A stretch of DNA of 64,000 nucleotides from Bimuria novae-zelandiae CBS 107.79 (GCA_010015655.1 ML976692.1:306980-370979), one strand, 5' to 3'. Positions 44,416-55,400 are shown, numbered from the stretch's first letter. Numbers and translations: made by a program. Notes: a model not told the origin generated them from the letters alone.

Positions 44416-44967
44416 TCATTCAGCCCACGAGCCTATCCAAGCCGGAGCATGACCCAAGGCCTGTTCGAGCACAGCTCGCCTCACAGCGTAGTGCTGATCT
44501 ATCTGACCATCAAATTCCCGAAACGAGTAAGCGAGCCCAATGTAACTCCCAAGACCATGGAACGCATCATGCAAAAACAGTGCGGGGAGTATCGTAACCC
44601 TAAACCCTCCCAATGCGCCGAATGGGAAACAATATCCCTGAAGAATGCCAATCCTAAGATGCCCGCGGTATATGCAGTGCAGTGATAACAAAACATCAAG
44701 TCGTAAAGTGAAGTCGTACACCACCATGCTGAACGTGAGGAAAAACGAAAGAAATGCGGGCGGGGTATATGCGTGCCCAAGGAAAACAAAAACAGAGCCA
44801 AGCAAGGATGCCGATGGCGCGAGGAGAGAATTGGAGGTGTTTAGGCGACGAGCCAACATGATCGACGACGTACGTGGGTCCATGAGGCTGAGCGAGGATG
44901 ATGCTGCAGGTGAGCATGCATACGTGGTCGATCGGTAAGGCCCGACCGACCACTCAGGATACCACAT
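44416..44967 (-). CDS. Doubtful small hydrophobic reading frame
   Basis: An open minus-strand frame of 183 residues with a hydrophobic segment (SLLGSVFVFLGHAYTPPAFLSFFLTFSMVV). It overlaps the 3' end of the gene at 44954-46294 by 14 bp and lies where that gene's 3' UTR should be. I recognise no family, and a chance open frame is at least as likely. The rest of the intergenic region 44002-44415 should hold the promoter of the nucleoporin gene. Confidence 0.2.
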   Translation of the reverse strand: MWYPEWSVGPYRSTTYACSPAASSSLSLMDPRTSSIMLARRLNTSNSLLAPSASLLGSVFVFLGHAYTPPAFLSFFLTFSMVVYDFTLRLDVLLSLHCIYRGHLRIGILQGYCFPFGALGGFRVTILPALFLHDAFHGLGSYIGLAYSFREFDGQIDQHYAVRRAVLEQALGHAPAWIGSWAE

Positions 44968-46294
44968 GCAGATTCGTCTTCATCCGCAGGATCCTGGTCT
45001 TGAACCAGATGAGGAACTTAAGCCACCGTCCCTTTGCCTGGCGACTCTTCGTCACCTTGGGCGTAGGGCCATAGCCACCGGTGTAGCCGTCCTTCTCGGG
45101 GTCGACAGAGGGCACGTGATTGGGCAAGGTACGCGTGTGCGGTTCTCGATGGTCAGAATACTGTCGGCCGCCTACAGAGGGGCGAGATGACCTTTCGTAC
45201 GCCGTCGTCTCGGATACGCTGCGGGAACGCTTCTTCTCGTGGGATTCGGATTTTCGCGCCTCCCGCTCTTCCTTCTTGAACTGCTTCCGAGTTTCCCGTT
45301 CGACTTGCTTGTGTACTTCGATCTCATGCTTGCGCTCTTTGGCGGCTTCCTTCTCTTCGAAAGCTTGGCGTGCGGCGCGGATAGATGCAGCACGGGACTG
45401 GGCATCGGCGGGTGAGTCTCGGCCCGGGCGGATGAAGCCAAAGGCTTTGTCGAACGATGTGCGGGAGCTGGGCGAAGTGGTATCCATGGACTTGACCGTG
45501 TCGCCGCGAGACCTGGACTGTGCGACGGGCGACGTGAGTGAGACGTTGGACTGCGAGTAGCTGCCCACCAGAAACGAAGACGAGCCGGTGGTGTGTATGC
45601 GCAGCGCTTGCGGAACGCCGGGCGTTGAACTTGACATGGAGCCAGACTTGCGTACGGGGTCGTAGGCGGCCTGGCGCTGGCGAAATTCATCGTCGGTCAT
45701 GATGTTGTCGGGTTCGTGGTCGGCGTTGAGCAGCAACGACGCGGGCGTCGACTTGGATATCGGAGGCGTGTAGGGTCGTGCTGCCTGGCGAATGCCTGGC
45801 AAGGGACGCTGTAGACTTGAAGCGGTGGAGAATTGTGATGTGTTGGACGTGCTGCGCGCGTGATTGCGCGACTTCACAGACGCGAAAGTGACGTCGCCTA
45901 CCGTCGGCATGTACTCGTAGCCTCCATATTCGGTGATGCCCAGACCAGCCAGACGCTCATTCTCGGCGGCCGGGCGCGAGAGGTCGAGGTCGTTGTTGTC
46001 CTTGGAGGACAACTTGCGCAGATAAGGCTTGATCTTCTTCTGTGAGTGCGACGTTGCGGCGGGCATGGGTCGTGCAAGGTCGGTCCAGGGTTCTTCGTAG
46101 GTCACGCCGGGGGGACTAAATGAATGCTGGCCGGGGCTGAGGGGACTCGTTATCGACGAGGCGGAGTGACCGCGCCGGTGGAGGCGGCCGTGTTGAGACT
46201 GCGCACGCGAGCTGTGAGCGCGCGTGCTGGACATTGCGGATGGCAGCGGGCGGTGTGGTGGTGAGGCATTCCAGGGTAGGTAAATAGCGATCAC
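44954..46294 (-). CDS. Serine-rich hypothetical protein with charged coiled-coil segment
   Basis: One exon of up to 446 residues; the second ATG at 46234 (MSSTRAHSS...) is an equally good start, giving 426. It is Ser/Pro/Arg-rich and mostly disordered, with short conserved-looking islands: LARPMP, KKIKPYLRKLSSKDNNDLDLSRPAAENERLAGLGITEYG, and DPVRKSGSMSSSTPGVPQALRIHT. A strongly charged helix follows around residues 305-350 (RAARQAFEEKEAAKERKHEIEVHKQVERE...), then a basic C-terminal end with hydrophobic and aromatic residues (GRWLKFLIWFKTRILRMK) that could touch membranes. Function unknown. Confidence 0.68.
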   Translation of the reverse strand: MIAIYLPWNASPPHRPLPSAMSSTRAHSSRAQSQHGRLHRRGHSASSITSPLSPGQHSFSPPGVTYEEPWTDLARPMPAATSHSQKKIKPYLRKLSSKDNNDLDLSRPAAENERLAGLGITEYGGYEYMPTVGDVTFASVKSRNHARSTSNTSQFSTASSLQRPLPGIRQAARPYTPPISKSTPASLLLNADHEPDNIMTDDEFRQRQAAYDPVRKSGSMSSSTPGVPQALRIHTTGSSSFLVGSYSQSNVSLTSPVAQSRSRGDTVKSMDTTSPSSRTSFDKAFGFIRPGRDSPADAQSRAASIRAARQAFEEKEAAKERKHEIEVHKQVERETRKQFKKEEREARKSESHEKKRSRSVSETTAYERSSRPSVGGRQYSDHREPHTRTLPNHVPSVDPEKDGYTGGYGPTPKVTKSRQAKGRWLKFLIWFKTRILRMKTNLHVVS

Positions 46295-47829
46295 CGAGGC
46301 GACGTTAGCAGCGTGTGCAACCGCTGGGAACGGTGCACATTTGAAGCGTCCCTGCCGCGGAAAGATCGGAGATCAGTTACGTGACGACTCTCTGACAGCT
46401 GCAGCGGCGGGCGACGGCGCCTGCTTGGGTCGACAATCCGGGGACGGACAGACGAACTGGGAAGTTGGTTGTTATGAAGGCCAAGTGGGCTCGCGATCAC
46501 TGCGTAATCGATCACTTTCCCTCCCGGCAGCCGATATATCCGGCTGTAGCGGGCGATACGCCGCTGGTGAATCGAGGGGCGAAAGGATCTTGTCAGAGAT
46601 AAGAAGACAGCGACGGCTGCGATATTTGAGATGGGCGGTCACGGATTTTGCGGGCTGACAATGCTCGCACGCATGCGTCGGCGGCATCAGAGAGTGCAGC
46701 CAATGCAACAATGCTGCCCTCACAAAGTCTGGCCCGCTATGCAAACCATGGGTCGAGCCATCCGACCTGCTACTCCGCTCCCCATGCTCGCGCAGTACTC
46801 TACTACTGTCGCGACGCCACAGGCCCAGCTGTCCAGCAGTCAGCACGCCATCACCGGGGCTGGCTAAACGAGCTGCGCACTTTGCTGCTGTGCCTCAGCG
46901 CGTGACAAGCCGGACATGGAATCTTCCACGCTTCGTCCGATCCTTCGCCCGGCTACATATCGTGATGAGACATCACGCTGCTTATTTGCTCAGCACCCTT
47001 CATGCTGACTGCCACTGCATCTCTGCTCTGCTAGCCTGCGCCCGCGTATTGAGCCGCACCGGGATAGCGCTTCCAAATTCACGGCACTCTGAAGCCGCAG
47101 ACGTCGCGCTGGTTGGCCAGCAGCGCCTATTGTTCTCCGCAAAACAAGCGCCGGGGTCGAACTTGGCCCTAGCATCCACGATCCCTGATCTGACGATCGC
47201 CAGCAACGCCCCACATCTACCCTCAACGACATCATAGCCACGTTTCTGTGGCTTGTTCAGTTACGAGTACTTTCCATCTGCCAAGACAGCAGCTGAGGGT
47301 CTGCTCAGCACCGTTGCTTCATCGTACGGTCCCTATTACCTCAGAAGAGCGTGACAACGTTGAGAAGATCGAGCGATTGTCCGAGTTGCTTGGCAAAGCC
47401 AGAATTGGTGGGATAATTATCCACGTACCGAAATTTGTTGTGTTGCTCGGTTCCGGGCACAGGTACCTAGTCGACCCAAACCCTTAGCGGACCCTCTGAA
47501 TGGTTCGAGATGGAAGCATTTAGGGTCGTGAATGAAAGTTATGCAAGTAACTGAGTGATGGTCTTTGAGGAATTTTGTTTTGTTAATAACTTCATTAATA
47601 GGGGGGGAGGTGCATGATTTTGTTGATCCTGAGATCTCTTCACCAGGCAGCGGTCTCTGTCTTTTAAGGGATATGCTACGTAAGTGTTCTCGCATCGAAG
47701 AATTATTCTTAATAACGCTTCTGGTATGTACACACAGCGATGCTTCATTAAGGAATTCCACAGATTCAAAGGAATATTCTAGAAATCTTACACTGAACTT
47801 CGTCTCTCGTGGTTTCATTACAACCCTCC
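46295..47829. other. Intergenic, no gene supported
   Basis: About 1.5 kb. Composition is normal up to about 47400, then turns more AT-rich. Several open frames on both strands overlap one another and none has a recognisable family. Confidence 0.45.
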
Positions 47830-48580
47830 GAATAACTCACAAGAACCATCTCATCCGCCTTAAGACCGGCCACCTCCACAGTCTGTTTCCACACCAAATC
47901 CCTCTTCCTCACCCCCTCGACTCAGCACTTGTTTCAACCATCCTCATCCCATCCAAATACACCCCCTTCGGAAACTCCCCCAGAACCTCATTCGATTCAA
48001 ACGCCGCCTGTAAAATATCCGATGCCGATTGGTCAGTAGATCGCGCCGGTCCAGACGGCTTAGTCCACACAAGAAGCGAATAGAGGACCTGAAATATGAA
48101 GACGCAGATGAACCAGGACGCATTCCGCTGCAGACCGGTACTCTTGGTTCCTGGATCGACTCCCAGGACCGAGATGTTGTTTAATACAGGATCTTGGTCT
48201 AAGCGCCGTTGGAGTTCGTGGACCATCATGATCAAGAAGGGCTTTGCGGCGCCGTAGCGGCGGTATCCGCTGCGCCAGGAGGGGTCGTCCTTGGCCGAGC
48301 TCCCTGTGCTTGTTGCGATTGCTGTGAAGCTGGTCTCGTCGTCGATGAAGAGCTTGTACTTCTCATCGACGAATGCTCAGGTCGCTGTGTTCCTTGGGTC
48401 GTTTGGACTAGTAGGGGCGCTCATCAGTAACTGTTGCACGCGTGGATGCTGTTGGGAACGTACTCGTGCGATTAGCTTCCCACAATAATAATCCTCCCTC
48501 TTTCCTTATCCATACTCTTCAGCAAGAGCAGCGCGAGAGAGGCTAGGGTAACTTCAACTGGCCTGTCACTTCAGAGGACA
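47830..48580 (-). pseudogene. Truncated, decayed short-chain dehydrogenase/reductase gene
   Basis: The minus strand reads, in pieces, the second half of an SDR protein: LASLALLLLKSMDKERGRIIIVGS (48550-48480), then a damaged stretch, EKYKLFIDDETSFTAIATST...KDDPSWRSGYRRYGAAK (the YxxxK active-site motif, around 48255), LIMMVHELQRRL, LGVDPGT.STGLQRNA, and a WKQTVEVAGLKADEMVL end. Stops and at least two frame breaks separate them. The N-terminal nucleotide-binding half with its TGxxxGxG motif is not found upstream of 48580, where the sequence becomes unrelated, so the copy was truncated as well as mutated. Confidence 0.75.
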
Positions 48581-49394
48581 AATTGTTGAATTCTAGCGAA
48601 CATATACCAATTAATGAGCTGAAGCTGACCAATAGGTTATTTCGTCTGCCACGTATTTACCCTTCTAGGGAAACAACACCACGGCTGGTGATATTTTCCA
48701 TATCCAGTGCTTATGTAGATGGGGCGCGGTTCAAACCACCCGGGATGAAGCAGGCAACGACCAATCATAGGCTTTGATTCCACTTCTTCGGGTGGTCTGT
48801 GTCACCAGTTCTGCGTTTTCATTGGTTTCACTTTCACATATGCCCCCAGTGAGCGTCTCTGATGCGCCCTATAACTCAAAACTGAATCAGAACTTCACCT
48901 CGAACTCGCTGCCTTATTTGATAGAGATGATAATGCCTAGATAGCGGTGCTTGAGTACCAGGTGGCTCAATAAAAGTTGTAGATGAGGCCAGGCCTCCAG
49001 GGCTGCTACCTGGCACGTGTTCAGGTTAAACCCGTGGACCCGGTTGTGAGCGGCGGGACATTCAGGAGCTGAGACCAATTCTGAAGGATTTGATATATCT
49101 AAAGGATTGAGATGAAACGTGACGAGGGCCAAAGACGTATTGACGGATCGCGAAGGGGCCATGGTATTTGCCTGAGCCTTTGCCTTTACCGTGGAAAGAG
49201 CGTCCGGTCAACCGGTTTGATAGACGCAGTGTATGACCACTGTCTTTTAAAATTTCCTCTTTTGTAAAGAGCTTCAGTTCGAAATGCGTTAAAAGACATG
49301 ATTGTGTAAAAAGATCAAGCCAAGAGCTTACCAGGTACGGCAACTTAGCAGGTGCCACACACAGCCTCCGGATACTTCTAAGAAGATAGGACAC
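48581..49394. other. Intergenic, no gene supported
   Basis: About 800 bp between the SDR remnant and the tRNA. Minus-strand open stretches near 48914-49394 (SELVSAPECPAAHNRVHGFNLN..., LDLFTQSCLLTHFELKLF...) read like protein and may be a decayed gene, but I cannot name it. Confidence 0.35.
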
Positions 49395-49424
49395 GCAAAA
49401 AAGCGAAGACTGCGAATCGAACGC
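49395..49424 (-). terminator. Pol III terminator of tRNA-Val with preceding hairpin
   Basis: On the minus strand, downstream of the tRNA, a perfect 5-bp stem with a 7-base loop (CTGCG TTCGATT CGCAG, 49408-49424) is followed by CTTCGC-type sequence and a run of six T (49395-49400), the only long T run close behind the tRNA. Confidence 0.6.
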
Positions 49425-49446
49425 AGAACTTGAAACATTAAACTAA

Positions 49447-49531
49447 TGACTCAGCCGAGGTTTGAACTCGGGACCTTCAGTGGGACTAACGAGTGTTAGA
49501 CTGACGTGATAACCAACTACACCACCGAGCC
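49447..49531 (-). tRNA. tRNA-Val (anticodon AAC) with an 11-nt intron
   Basis: The 85-nt minus-strand sequence folds as a tRNA: acceptor GGCTCGG / CTGAGTC (two G-U pairs) with discriminator A, D arm GTG...CAC, anticodon stem TCAGT / ACTGA, loop C-T-AAC-A-(intron)-C, and T arm CCGAG TTCAAAC CTCGG. An intron of 11 nt (CTCGTTAGTCC) sits one base 3' of the anticodon, the canonical nuclear tRNA intron site. The mature tRNA would be 74 nt before CCA addition. Valine identity follows from the AAC anticodon. Confidence 0.92.
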
Positions 49532-49724
49532 TATTCCTGATTGGATGTCAATGTTTGCAATTGAAATATATATATACACACCTTACAATATTTTAAAAAG
49601 TATTAGAAAGATATATAAATTGAGACTAAGTGAGTTTCCCAAGTTGGTGTGGTGGTCTTCACGAGTAACCCCCGCTAGCAGAATTTTTTTATTTACAACC
49701 CACCAGCGAGCCTAACCCTACCTC

Positions 49725-50971
49725 TCAAATCTTGCTCTGCCCATCCTGCGGGACCTTAACCACCACCTTGCCCCAGCTGTCTCTTCCACCCAGTGCTTTC
49801 AATGCAGCGGGCACGCTTTCAAGGCCGACGTATTCCTTATCGGTGAACGCTGTGCCCCTGTACTTACCTTCGTCCATGAGCTTGAACAGGCCTTCCCACA
49901 CTTTCTCTTCCGTCTCAGGCTCGTGGACAGCATACATTCCCCAATACAGCCCTACCACACTCACGTTCTTCAGTAGTACCCTGTTCGTCGCGAGCTTCTC
50001 GATTTCCCCCGCTGCGAAGCCAATGACTAGCAACCGGCCGTTCCACGCGGTGCACTTCATCGATTGAGCGACGAGCCCCACAGGGTCGTACACAATATCT
50101 ACACCACGGCCCTTGGGCGTGAGTTTCTTGACTTGCTCGGGCCAATCTTTCTGCTTGTAGTCGACGGCGTAGTCTGCACCAAAGGACTTGGCTACGTCCA
50201 TCTTATGCTGTGTGCCCGCCGTCGCGATAACCGTAGCACCGAATGCTTTCGCAATCTGCACAGCTGCTAGCCCGACTCCTCCGGCTGCAGCGTGCACTAG
50301 CACCCAGTCTCCCTGCTTGATGTGGGCCCTCACGACGAGCCCCGCATAGCTTGTTGGCGCAGTGACGAAGACCCCGGCCGCATCTTGGAAACTCCAGCCC
50401 TTTGGCATGGGCCTGAGCCGATCTTCCGTGCACGCTACGTGCGTCGCATAGCCTCCCTGTGCTGCACCGAAGACCTTGTCGCCGACTTTGTATTTGGGGG
50501 TGGAGGAGGACTTTGTAGGCGCGGAGACGACGACGCCAGAGAACTCGGAACCAGCTACCCAGGGGAAGGGCGGTTGCTGCTGGTATTTACCGCGTATCTG
50601 GAGAAGGTCGAAGAAGTTCGTCGCGGAAGCGTGGATGGCGACGAGGTATTCGTTCGGTTTGGGTTCGGGAGTGGGTAGTTCGGTGACCCTGAGGTCGTCC
50701 GGCCCCTATATATAGTGTAAGCTATTTCTAGAGCGCAAGTTCGTTTTGGAGGGGTGTCTCCGCAATATCCGTCGCGTGCTGTCAAGATGTAGTCCCGTCT
50801 GATGGAGCTCGCGGGACGGTTGGGGATGCAATATTTCGGCACAACCCAAAAACCGCCGGGTACATATTGGAGTTACAAGCAGATAGGATAGCTCCAAAGA
50901 GGCTTTTGACTGCGACTTCAGGTCTAGGGAGGTGGTACCTTGACGTATTCTTTAATCTGAATGCCCTTCAT
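49725..50971 (-). CDS. Zinc-independent quinone oxidoreductase-like MDR enzyme
   Basis: Two exons (50971-50939 and 50705-49725) separated by a 233-bp intron, the longest inferred in the window, give 337 residues. The short first exon encodes MKGIQIKEYVK, and the second continues GPDDLRVTELPTPEPKPNEYLV. The family motifs are clear: NFFDLLQIRGKY, FPWVAGSEFSGVV, the AGGVG nucleotide-binding site (HAAAGGVGLAAVQIAKAFGA, near residue 145) and YDPVG. The zinc ligands of alcohol dehydrogenases are absent, as in NADPH:quinone oxidoreductases (zeta-crystallin type). It is divergent from DSK2, with 482 bp between starts. Confidence 0.85.
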
Positions 50972-51453
50972 AATATACTGTGCTAGTAGAGTGTTTCCAA
51001 AGCAAGCAAAAGGTGATTGACTCGACACAAAATCTGTCAGCCGGAGGGAGTGGAGCGAAACCCAAGCACAATGTCTAAAATACGAGAAAGAGGCATGACG
51101 AGCTGCTGGCCCGAGTGGTATGGGATAGAGTACCTCGGCTCCGGATTTGCCCCACTTTCGGGCGCACCTGCCTTAGCACGGATGGTCAGCCACTGTGGCG
51201 TCTACAGTGCCTGGACCAGGCAGTGACGATGGAGAGCGCCTGGAGCCGCCCTTCCGTCGCCTTCTGACGCCGTCCACAGCAAACAGTAAAATCATACGTT
51301 GCTTTGCGCAACCCTCATAACACACTGTACACTCTCGGTGCTACTTCACTCGCGACTCGTGTTATTTCTAATCCACCAGCTTGGCTGCACTTGCTACCTA
51401 TTCTGCCCCGCCATCCTCGCTCGCTGCTCACAATCGCCGCGGACGAAAACACC
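50972..51453. promoter_or_regulatory. Shared intergenic region of quinone oxidoreductase and DSK2
   Basis: 482 bp between two divergent start codons. No specific motif recognised; the right half is pyrimidine-rich, as often seen upstream of fungal starts. Confidence 0.45.
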
Positions 51454-52969
51454 ATGGCCGACGACGCACCCACCGAGGACGCGCAGATCACGTTCAACGT
51501 CAAGGCCGCGAACGACAAGAAACATGTCCTCACGCTGCCAGCAGTCACCACCGTGGCCGACCTCAAGACGAAACTCTCCTCGTCCGAGTACGCAGACCTA
51601 CCGCCTGAGCGCCAGCGCTTGATCTACTCCGGTCGAGTGCTCAAGGACCACGACACCCTCGCTAGCACAAAGATCAAGGACGGCCATACCATTCACCTGG
51701 TCAAGGGCGCCGCAAGCAACGCTCGCCAGAACCCGGCCGGTGCGGGAAGCTCGACGGCGGGAAGCACTCCTGCTGCGCCGCAGGTTCCCACGAACATCGC
51801 GGCAGGCACGGGGAACAACCCGCTCGCTGGTCTTACCGGCGCGCGATATGCTGGGTTCCATGGCCTGCCTTCCATGGAGTCGTTTGGTCCAGATGGAGGA
51901 GTGAGTTCGCCGTACCCAACCTCAGTGAACATGTGCTAATCAAGCCTAGATGGCCGGAGCCGATCCCAACCAGCTACTCCAGATGATGGACGACCCGAAC
52001 TTCCTCCAGCAGATGAATGAAGCCATGGACAACCCCGCTGTGATTGAGATGATGCAGAACAGCCCCATGGTCCGCCAGAACCCCATGGTCGCCGAAATCT
52101 TGCGAAACCCCGAGATGCGTCGAGCAATGTTCAACCCAGAGATGATGCGCATGCAACTGCAGATGCAGCGGGCTATGAACCAGAACAGCGGGGGTTCTAG
52201 CTTCCCTATGCCTGGCGCAACCAACACGACACCGCAGAACCCATCTTCGAACACTGCAACACCAAATGCGGGCGCTGCAGATCCTCTCGCTAGTCTTCTG
52301 GGTGGGGGTGCAGGAGGTGCAGGCGCAACCAATCCGTTCGCTGCGTTGCTGGGTGGAGGCGCAAACCCATGGGGTCCGCCGCAGCAATCCACACCTTCGT
52401 CTGGGACAGATGCGAATACATCGACGGCTACTGGATCAACAGAGAACGCGCAGGGCGCGCAAAACACATCACAGCCTCCTGCAAACCCTTTTGCCTCTCT
52501 CCTCGGTGCCACACCCACTGGCGCGGGTGGTGCTCAACAATCTAACCCCCTCGCTGAAATGTCGCGGCAAATGATGCAAAATCCAGAGATGATGCGTGCC
52601 GCCATGCAAATGATGGGTGGCGCTGGTGGTCCTTTCGGTCAACCGCCTGCCGACAGCACTGGTTCAGGCGCTGCGGCTGCGAATCCCTTCGCCGCTCTCT
52701 TCGGACCCGGCGGTGGCTTCGGTGGTGCTGGTTTCGGTACGCCTCCTCCACAGGATAGCCGACCGCCAGAGGAGGTTTATGAGAACCAACTCCGGCAGCT
52801 AAACGAGATGGGCTTCTACGAGTTCGAGCGGAATGTAACGGCTCTGCGGCGGAGTGGAGGGAACGTGCAGGCTGCGATCGAGTTCCTTCTGGTAGGTTAG
52901 CCTCAATCGTTTACATTTTTTCGAGACAGCTTTTCAGGATGCTAACGTTAATAGGGCGGCGGGTCATAG
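51454..52969 (+). CDS. DSK2: Ubiquilin, ubiquitin receptor for proteasomal delivery
   Basis: Three exons (51454-51900, 51950-52891, 52955-52969) give 467 residues. Dsk2 carries ubiquitinated proteins to the proteasome through its N-terminal ubiquitin-like domain and C-terminal UBA domain. Seen: the UBL at about residues 10-85 (ITFNVKA..., LPPERQRLIYSGRVLKD, TIHLVKG), STI1-type repeats (PNFLQQMNEAMDNPAVIEMM, NPEMRRAMFNPEMMRMQLQMQRAM, and a later NPEMMRAAMQMM), Gly/Ala/Asn-rich spacers, and the UBA at the end (YENQLRQLNEMGFYEFERNVTALRRSGGNVQAAIEFLL). The last exon encodes only GGGS; using it replaces a read-through ending and restores the usual LLGGGS end. Confidence 0.94.
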
Positions 52970-53014
52970 CGGGACCCAGGTACTCAGACTTTGCCTCCGT
53001 CGCATTGTCCGCAA

Positions 53015-53161
53015 ATGGCTAACGTTGAGAGAGATGACGATGATGAGACCCTATGCGGTTATGAAGAAGATATCGATTCTGACCTTTGGGAAGAGAGAAG
53101 TTGGAGTAGTACAGACCCCTTTAGCAGTGATTCGGACGAGGGAGGGGTCACTTTGCCTTGA
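53015..53161 (+). CDS. Possible 48-residue acidic microprotein
   Basis: A short ATG-to-stop frame 45 bp after the DSK2 stop codon. The product is extremely acidic (DDDDE, YEEDIDSD, SSDSDEGG) with three aromatic residues and one Cys. It lies in what should be the DSK2 3' UTR, so it could be a separate small gene, a downstream frame, or chance; skewed acidic composition of this kind is uncommon in random sequence. Confidence 0.25.
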   Translation: MANVERDDDDETLCGYEEDIDSDLWEERSWSSTDPFSSDSDEGGVTLP

Positions 53162-53447
53162 TTCATATTGATGGATGGTCTACTCGTTGGCTCTGGACAG
53201 CAGTCTCTGTTATAGGTTGGAGGTGGTGGAAGTGGACAAGATAGCAGAGTTAATGGCTGCCATGTTCTAGTAGAGGTAAATTAGCGCACTCCCCGGTGGC
53301 TCCTTCTCTTTAACAGAGCATAGAGTCTCATCTGTATAAACTCTCCTAAGCACTTATGAAGCAACAACTAGCCGAGGTGATAGCTGGCGGCCCAAATCCA
53401 TCAATCTCAAGTGACGTGCCTCGCGGGGCTTGAAGACCATAATATTG

Positions 53448-54715
53448 CTAATCCTGTACTCCCCGAATCAAATTCTTAATCCCTTCCCCCCTCGCCGTCT
53501 TCTCCCACGCAGCCGTCGCATCCTCGAAGTCCGTCTCCGACGAAATAAGCGGCTTCACATCGATCATCCCCTTACTAATCAGACTCACAGCTAGCTCGTA
53601 GTCGCCAGAATTGTACCGGAAGCAGCCTCGTACCAAGAGCTCCTTCTCCGACATGACCGTCATCGGAAACTCGATCTTCGACCGGCCCATGCCCGTCTGC
53701 ACATACTTTCCCCCGGCCCTGAGGAGATAAATCCCCATTTCGATACTACTCGGTGCGCCGGAGCACTCAATCACGCTGTCTACTTCATCTACGCCGAGTT
53801 GGGATAGCAACGCGGACGCGTTGTCTTCAGCAGTGGAGGAGGTGGAGGAGAGGAATGTCTCGCACGGGAGGAAGGAAGATGCGAAGGAGAGCTTTGGTGC
53901 GAGGACGTCGACGAGGACGACGCGGTGGGCGCCGAAGGAGCGCGCGACAGAGCCGACGAGAAGACCTATTGTGCCGCTGCCGAGCACGACGACGGTTTCG
54001 CCGGGGCGGATGGCGGCGAGGAGGGAGGCGTGAACGGCGACGGCGGTGGGTTCGACGAGGACGGCTTCTTGTAGACTCAAGGTGGGCGGGACGCGGTAGA
54101 CGAAGTCGTAGGAGAGGCGGTAGTATTTAGAGAGGGCGCCGGGGGTGACCTGTTAAGGATTAGAAAGAGTTGATAAGGGGTCATAGGCAGTGGAGAATTG
54201 GAAGGTGGGATGGAAGGTTGGGTGACGAACTGGTGGGCCGGGGTCAGCGGCGAAACGCATCTTTTTGCAGAGGTGGTAGGAGCCGGATTTGCAGGGGCGG
54301 CAGTAGCGGCAAGGTTGGCCAGGCTCGATGGCGACGTGGTCGCCGACGGAGAGGGTGGTTACGACGGAGCCGATGGCGGCGATGACTCCTGAGGCTTCGT
54401 GGCCCATTGTTATGCCGATGGAGGGGTTGACCATTCTGCTGATGCCGCCGTGGCGGTAGAAGTGCACCTGGTAGTTGATGAGTGATGGACTTGGATAATG
54501 TATAGAGTGCATTGTATATGCATGTGAGGACAACAAGTGATACGAAAGAGGACACTGACATCGCTTCCGCATACGCCGACATATGCGATTCTGATGAGGA
54601 CATCGTGAGGGTCTTCGATCTCTGGGACGGGCCTGTCTTCGAGTCTTGCGTCGCCTGCTTTGTAGAGTACGATTGAGGGGTTCTTCATCTCTTTGATATT
54701 TGTAGAAGCTACCAT
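53448..54715 (-). CDS. Zinc-dependent polyol dehydrogenase (xylitol/sorbitol dehydrogenase type)
   Basis: Three exons (54715-54560, 54467-54231, 54149-53448) give 364 residues, typical of D-xylulose reductase and sorbitol dehydrogenase. It would oxidise a polyol such as xylitol or sorbitol with NAD+ to the ketose. Catalytic zinc ligands are visible in VGVCGSDVHFY and MGHEASG; the structural zinc site has four cysteines in the C..C..C.......C order (EPGQPCRYCRPCKSGSYHLC). LVEPTAVAVHA and VLGSGTIGLL (nucleotide-binding) follow. First and second introns are 92 and 81 bp; the second donor is GTTCGT. No other pentose or polyol gene is next to it, so the exact substrate is open. Confidence 0.88.
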
Positions 54716-55165
54716 GTTGTTGCACGAAACAGTGAGCCAATTCTTATTTTCTTAGGTAGTAGCAAAGGAAGGAAGTTGCAGGTTGGTATCAGATTGGTCG
54801 TGTCAGAGACCTTTGTGTTCTTCACATGAGCATCCAAGAGGTAGCTTGGGTCTTGAGGGCATATTGGGAATCATATTTATATCCGACTCTGTAAACCGGA
54901 TGTAGTTAATGGTATTTTGGATATCGGGCCATGTCCCGCCGTCGGACTGGTGAGCTGGCATCTCTTCCTGTACGCGTCTACTAGGTACAGCGACGATCAC
55001 GACGCGAGGTGAGATGACGTAACGCGTTGTAATGGCAGGAGAAAGCGGGGAGAGTGGGGTGATAAAGCTGAATGATGGCTATCCTCCTCTACCTTCGTAG
55101 TTACTGTTTAACTTTTATATTATTTATTCTAGAGTTACTTATTACCTTTCCCTGCTCTAAACTCT
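54716..55165. other. Intergenic, boundary to the right repeat block
   Basis: Normal composition to about 55080, then a sharp change to AT-rich DNA. No gene seen; the promoter of the polyol dehydrogenase lies at the left end. Confidence 0.5.
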
Positions 55166-55167
55166 AG

Positions 55168-55400
55168 CCCCTTATCCCTCGCATTGTTAACATCTCCCGT
55201 ACACGGGCCACATTGTAGTAGCCAATCAACTAGTAGAGTTTTTTAACACGAAATCTAAGTCTTCGTGTTAGCAATTTCTATTTTACCTATCCCCCGCATA
55301 GCTGAAAGCGCCCTGGCACGGGCCACCTGTTGATGGCCAATCGGATGATAATTCTCTGCAACACAAAAACATGTATCGTGATGTTAGCAAATATTGTTTA
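55168..55400 (+). repeat. Two diverged tandem units at the left end of the piggyBac-like element
   Basis: Two units about 117 bp apart share the order CCTATCCC(C/T)CGCAT ... ACGGGCCAC ... CCAATC ... AACAC(G/A)AAA ... TGTTAGCAA. The second unit (from 55284) also forms the left inverted arm. They may be the ends of two related elements, one inserted beside or into the other. Confidence 0.6.

Noticed and set aside
48720..48750. T-arm-like GGTTCAAACC as a second tRNA
   Set aside because: The flanking bases do not form the T stem and no acceptor or anticodon arm can be built.
48914..49394. Possible second F-box-like remnant (LDLFTQS shared with the F-box gene at 36642-38087)
   Set aside because: The shared stretch is seven residues only and the rest does not align, so I treat it as chance.
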